Source: Pantoea sp. Brub
Lineage (GTDB): Bacteria; Pseudomonadota; Gammaproteobacteria; Enterobacterales; Enterobacteriaceae
Assembly: GCA_016642085.1 (NCBI GenBank)
Contig: VOQV01000001.1
Span: forward strand, 62,001 to 126,000
DNA: 64,000 bases
Direction: 5' to 3'
In this document: piece after piece, positions 61,153 through 64,000 of the stretch
Layout of the letters: each line of letters begins with the position of its first letter
How positions within the stretch are numbered: the first letter of the stretch is position 1
Notes under the pieces: generated by a model
Database searches by the model: none
The model's input: only the letters and a program-made list of their open reading frames with translations
What the model was told of the DNA's origin: nothing
Program-made: the position numbers and the translations under genes

Positions 61153-61917
61153 TTAAATATTTTTGGCTATTGCAGCTTTAATGATTTGCATAAATTTCTT
61201 TTCATTTAAAGAATGCGTTCCTATTAATAGGCCATTTATGTCTTGTTGATCAAGTAATAAATTAGCATTTTTTTCATTAACAGAGCCACCATATTGAATA
61301 ATTACTTGTTCTGAAATAACTTTACTTTTTTTAGCAAGATAATACCTAATGAATTCATGAATATCCTGTACTTGTTTAGGATCAGCAGAATGATTAGTAC
61401 CAATTGCCCAAATAGGTTCATAAGCAATAATTGAATTTTCAAAGGCTATAATTCCTTGACTATCTAATATAGCGTCAATTTGATATTTACAAATTTCTTC
61501 TGTTTTTCCTTGGTTATGTTCTTTTTCTGTTTCACCAATACATATAATTGGCATTAAATTAAATAATTTTGCTATAGCATATTTTTTGGAAATATATTGA
61601 TCATTTTCTCTATGATGAATACGACGTTCTGAATGTCCTATAATTACATATTCTACGCCTATATCTTTTAGCATTTGTGCAGAAGTTTCACCAGTAAATG
61701 CTCCATGTAGATGTATATCAACGTTTTGAGCACAAAGTTTAATTTTATGATTTGAAATAAGTTGTTTTGCCTGAGCAAGATATAACATTGGTGGTGCAAT
61801 AGCTATTTGACAATTTTTAATGTCTTTTAATTCTTTATTTAAAGTTTTTATAAACTTTTGAAGTATTAATTGATTACCATTTAACTTCCAATTTCCTATA
61901 ATTAATGGTTCTATCAT
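61153..61917 (-). CDS. tpiA: Triosephosphate isomerase
   Basis: Interconverts DHAP and glyceraldehyde 3-phosphate. 254 residues (E. coli 255). Active-site Lys in GNWKLNG, His in IGHSERR, Glu in AYEPIWAIGT, and phosphate-binding GGSVNEKN. A strong ribosome-binding GGAG lies upstream. A 22-bp perfect AT palindrome sits at 61938-61959, 21 bases before the start. sbp and cdh, between pfkA and tpiA in E. coli, are lost. Confidence 0.98.
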   Translation of the reverse strand: MIEPLIIGNWKLNGNQLILQKFIKTLNKELKDIKNCQIAIAPPMLYLAQAKQLISNHKIKLCAQNVDIHLHGAFTGETSAQMLKDIGVEYVIIGHSERRIHHRENDQYISKKYAIAKLFNLMPIICIGETEKEHNQGKTEEICKYQIDAILDSQGIIAFENSIIAYEPIWAIGTNHSADPKQVQDIHEFIRYYLAKKSKVISEQVIIQYGGSVNEKNANLLLDQQDINGLLIGTHSLNEKKFMQIIKAAIAKNI

Positions 61918-61937
61918 AAAATACTCCTTAAAAAATA

Positions 61938-61959
61938 TATTTAAATATATATTTAAATA
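61938..61959. repeat. 22-bp AT-only palindrome upstream of tpiA
   Basis: The sequence from 61938 to 61959 (TATTTAAATAT on each side of the centre) is identical to its reverse complement. It lies just upstream of the tpiA ribosome-binding site. It could be an operator or simply low-complexity DNA. Confidence 0.45.
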
Positions 61960-62061
61960 CTTGTTTTATATAATCTATTTATAATAAATTATTATGTTAT
62001 ATAATCTTTATTTAGTGATTAGTTACTAATAACAATATTTATTAGTTATATATAATAAATA

Positions 62062-62811
62062 TTACCAATAATTTTCCATAGTTATATGACCAGGTTTATT
62101 GGTTAAATTTCTTTTCATATTACGAGTCTCTTTTAATAATTGTTGAGTGTCTCGTACCATTTGTGGATTACCACATAACATAACATGACTATATTCAGGA
62201 TCAATATCTAATTTAATTTGTTTTTCTAATTTTTTATTTATGATTAGTTCAGGTATTCGACCAATTAAAGAAATATTATTTTTTTCACGACTTACTATAG
62301 TTTGAATATAAAGTTGTCCGTTATATTGTTTTTTTAATTGATTCATCAGTGGTAAAAAACTTAAATCTGTAGAATATCTTACAGCATGAATAAGAACAAT
62401 TTTTTCAAAACGTTCTAGATTTTTTTGATATTGTAATATTGATAAATATGGTCCAATAGCCGTACCTGTAGCAAACATCCATAATACTTTACATTTTTTT
62501 GGGATAGCTTGTATAGTAAAACAACCAAATGATTGTTTATGTATCATAATTTGCTCACCAAAATGTAATTTATGTAAACGTGGACTTAATTTTCCATCAG
62601 GTACTAAAACAATATAAAATTCTAATATTTCATCGTTAGGTGCATTTACAAAAGAATAAGCTCTTTGTACTTTTACTCCATTAATATCCAATGCCAATTT
62701 AGTAAACTGTCCAGCAGTAAACATGTTTATTGAAGATTTTACGCGAAGACTAAACAAATATTTCGTCCAATGTTGAATTTCAAAAATTTGACTATCAATC
62801 CAATTAGACAT
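62062..62811 (-). CDS. fpr: Ferredoxin/flavodoxin-NADP+ reductase
   Basis: FAD enzyme that passes electrons from NADPH to flavodoxin or ferredoxin, used for Fe-S and radical-SAM enzymes. Start chosen at the ATG at 62811 (MSNWIDSQIFEIQHW), with AAGGA upstream; 249 residues (E. coli 248). An ATG at 62835 would add eight unmatched residues. FAD motif RAYSFVNAP, NADP motif TGTAIGPYLSIL, CGNPQMV, and the C-terminal ENYW with the aromatic residue stacking on FAD. Confidence 0.97.
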   Translation of the reverse strand: MSNWIDSQIFEIQHWTKYLFSLRVKSSINMFTAGQFTKLALDINGVKVQRAYSFVNAPNDEILEFYIVLVPDGKLSPRLHKLHFGEQIMIHKQSFGCFTIQAIPKKCKVLWMFATGTAIGPYLSILQYQKNLERFEKIVLIHAVRYSTDLSFLPLMNQLKKQYNGQLYIQTIVSREKNNISLIGRIPELIINKKLEKQIKLDIDPEYSHVMLCGNPQMVRDTQQLLKETRNMKRNLTNKPGHITMENYW

Positions 62812-63040
62812 ATGTAATCCTTTTATAATATTCATTGATTATACAAATCTTTATTTATGTATTTTTTATTTGTTAATTAACTTATTTAGCAATTCATAAT
62901 ACTTTTTAATTGAAATTACTATGAAAAATTACAAATAATAATTATTTAAATAAAATTTATAACACTAAAAATAATATATCATAAATAAATTTGTTTTTAT
63001 TAATTTATATAAAAGCAATAAATATCGATTAATAACCACT

Positions 63041-63063
63041 AGCCTAACTTATAAAGCTAGGCT
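63041..63063. terminator. Hairpin after hslU
   Basis: AGCCTAAC (63041-63048) pairs with GCTAGGCT (63056-63063) with one mismatch and a 7-base loop, 28 bases beyond the hslU stop. It is GC-rich for this DNA. No T-run follows on the minus strand. Confidence 0.5.
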
Positions 63064-63091
63064 TGAATAAAAAATAATTATAAAGTTATAT

Positions 63092-64000
63092 TTATAATAT
63101 AAAACGACTTAAATCTTCATCTGCAATTAATTGATCTAAATGTTTGCTAACATATTTAGAATCAATTGTTATAGATTTACCTTGATGATCACTAGCATTA
63201 TACGACAAATCTTCCATTAAACGTTCAAGAACTGTATGCAAACGACGTGCACCAATATTTTCTGTACGTTTATTAACTTGCCATGCTGCTTCTGCAATTC
63301 TACATATACCATCTTCAGTAAAATGTATATGGACTCCTTCTGTTTTAATTAAAGATTTATATTGAACTGTTAATGATGCATTAGGTTCAGTTAAAATTTT
63401 CTTAAAATCATTTACTGTTAAGGCTTGTAATTCTACTCTTATTGGTAAACGACCTTGAAGTTCAGGAATTAAATCAGATGGTTTGGTTATTTGAAATGCT
63501 CCAGAAGCGATAAATAAGATATGATCTGTTTTTACCATGCCATGTTTAGTGGATATAGTACAACCTTCTACTAAAGGAAGAAGATCTCTTTGAACTCCTT
63601 CACGTGATACATCAGGTCCGTTAGAATGATGTCTCCCACGTTTACAAATTTTATCAATTTCATCAATAAAAACAATCCCATTTTGTTCAACAGCTTCAAT
63701 AGCATTTTGCTTAATTTCTTCTGGATTAACCAATTTATTAACTTCTTCTTCTATCAAAATCTTCATTGCTTCTTTAATTTTTAACTTACGAGATTTTTGT
63801 TTCTGAAATCCAAGATTTTGAAATATAGATTGTAATTGATTAGTCATTTCTTCCATACCTGGTGGAGCCATAATTTCTACACCAAGAGATGTAACTGCTA
63901 AATCAATTTCAATTTCTTTATCTGCTAAATGTCCTTCACGTAATTTTTTACGAAAAGATTGACGTGTTATAGAAGAATCATTACCTTCTTTTTCCCCACT
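63092..64000 (-). CDS. hslU: HslU, ATPase of the HslVU protease (5' end outside window)
   Basis: AAA+ unfoldase that feeds substrates to the HslV peptidase. The frame is open to base 64000, so the visible 302 residues are the C-terminal two thirds of the 443-residue E. coli protein. Present are the I-domain part ([18 protein letters not shown]), [13 protein letters not shown], Walker [12 protein letters not shown], the sensor region [19 protein letters not shown] with the arginine finger, and the extreme C-terminus DEDLSRFIL that inserts into HslV. Walker A lies beyond the window. Confidence 0.98.
   Translation of the reverse strand, partial: SGEKEGNDSSITRQSFRKKLREGHLADKEIEIDLAVTSLGVEIMAPPGMEEMTNQLQSIFQNLGFQKQKSRKLKIKEAMKILIEEEVNKLVNPEEIKQNAIEAVEQNGIVFIDEIDKICKRGRHHSNGPDVSREGVQRDLLPLVEGCTISTKHGMVKTDHILFIASGAFQITKPSDLIPELQGRLPIRVELQALTVNDFKKILTEPNASLTVQYKSLIKTEGVHIHFTEDGICRIAEAAWQVNKRTENIGARRLHTVLERLMEDLSYNASDHQGKSITIDSKYVSKHLDQLIADEDLSRFIL

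Overview
The window is a very AT-rich piece of chromosome from a reduced enterobacterial genome, most likely an obligate insect endosymbiont of the Candidatus Blochmannia (ant symbiont) type. The reasons are: almost every protein lines up over its full length with an E. coli K-12 protein as I remember it; gene order is a thinned version of the enterobacterial order (ftsY-rpoH, asd, aroK-aroB-dam-rpe-trpS, crp, tusDCB-rpsL, the S10/spc/alpha cluster, def-fmt, tsaC-aroE, ilvDA-ilvC, rpmBG-mutM-coaD-waa, gpsA-cysE, fieF-pfkA-tpiA-fpr-hslU); spacers are long and nearly pure A+T; and no insertion sequence, prophage, CRISPR array or toxin gene is visible. Genus assignment is inference. Other Enterobacterales symbionts are possible, but retained Dam, the LPS core genes and amino-acid synthesis fit Blochmannia best.

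Layout. 1-12 kb: 3' end of ftsY, rpoH, a MarC-family gene, asd, nfuA, bioH, nudE, aroK, aroB, dam, rpe, trpS. 12-14 kb: crp, then a 1.25-kb gene-free stretch. 14-19.5 kb: tusDCB followed by the str operon (rpsL, rpsG, fusA, tuf). 20-33.8 kb: the complete S10, spc and alpha ribosomal-protein operons ending in rplQ, including rpmJ, which is only 38 codons. 33.8-37.6 kb: fmt and def on the minus strand, an N-terminally shortened smg, tsaC and aroE. 37.6-38.6 kb: a gene-poor junction holding tRNA-Trp. 38.6-44.5 kb: maoP, ilvD, ilvA, ilvC. 44.6-48 kb: pyrE, yicC, an unexpected QuiC-like TIM-barrel enzyme, dut. 48.3-55.4 kb: rpmB, rpmG, mutM, then a minus-strand block coaD-waaE-waaA and waaC-waaF-hldD. 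55.8-64 kb: yibN, grxC, gpsA, cysE, fieF, pfkA, tpiA, fpr and the 3' part of hslU.

How the genes work together. Translation dominates (24 ribosomal proteins from the S10/spc/alpha block plus S12, S7, L28 and L33, with EF-G, EF-Tu, Fmt, Def, TsaC, TusBCD and TrpRS). Nutritional genes are well kept: shikimate pathway (aroB, aroE, aroK), branched-chain amino acids (ilvA, ilvC, ilvD), aspartate family (asd), serine acetylation for cysteine (cysE) and pyrimidines (pyrE). An inner-core LPS route (waaA, waaC, waaF, waaE, hldD) shows a real Gram-negative outer membrane. Glycolysis (pfkA, tpiA), redox (fpr, grxC), Fe-S carriage (nfuA), metal efflux (fieF), DNA care (dam, mutM, dut) and proteolysis (hslU) complete the set.

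The items most worth attention are the QuiC-like (3-dehydroshikimate dehydratase-like) gene in a window that also holds three shikimate genes; an apparent rRNA-operon scar between aroE and tRNA-Trp; a 20-bp perfect inverted repeat between divergent hldD and yibN; an orphan terminator-like hairpin before a half-length smg; a CRP whose cAMP-contact Ser is Asn; and a shifted rpoA start codon. Comparisons to E. coli are from memory, since no alignment could be run.
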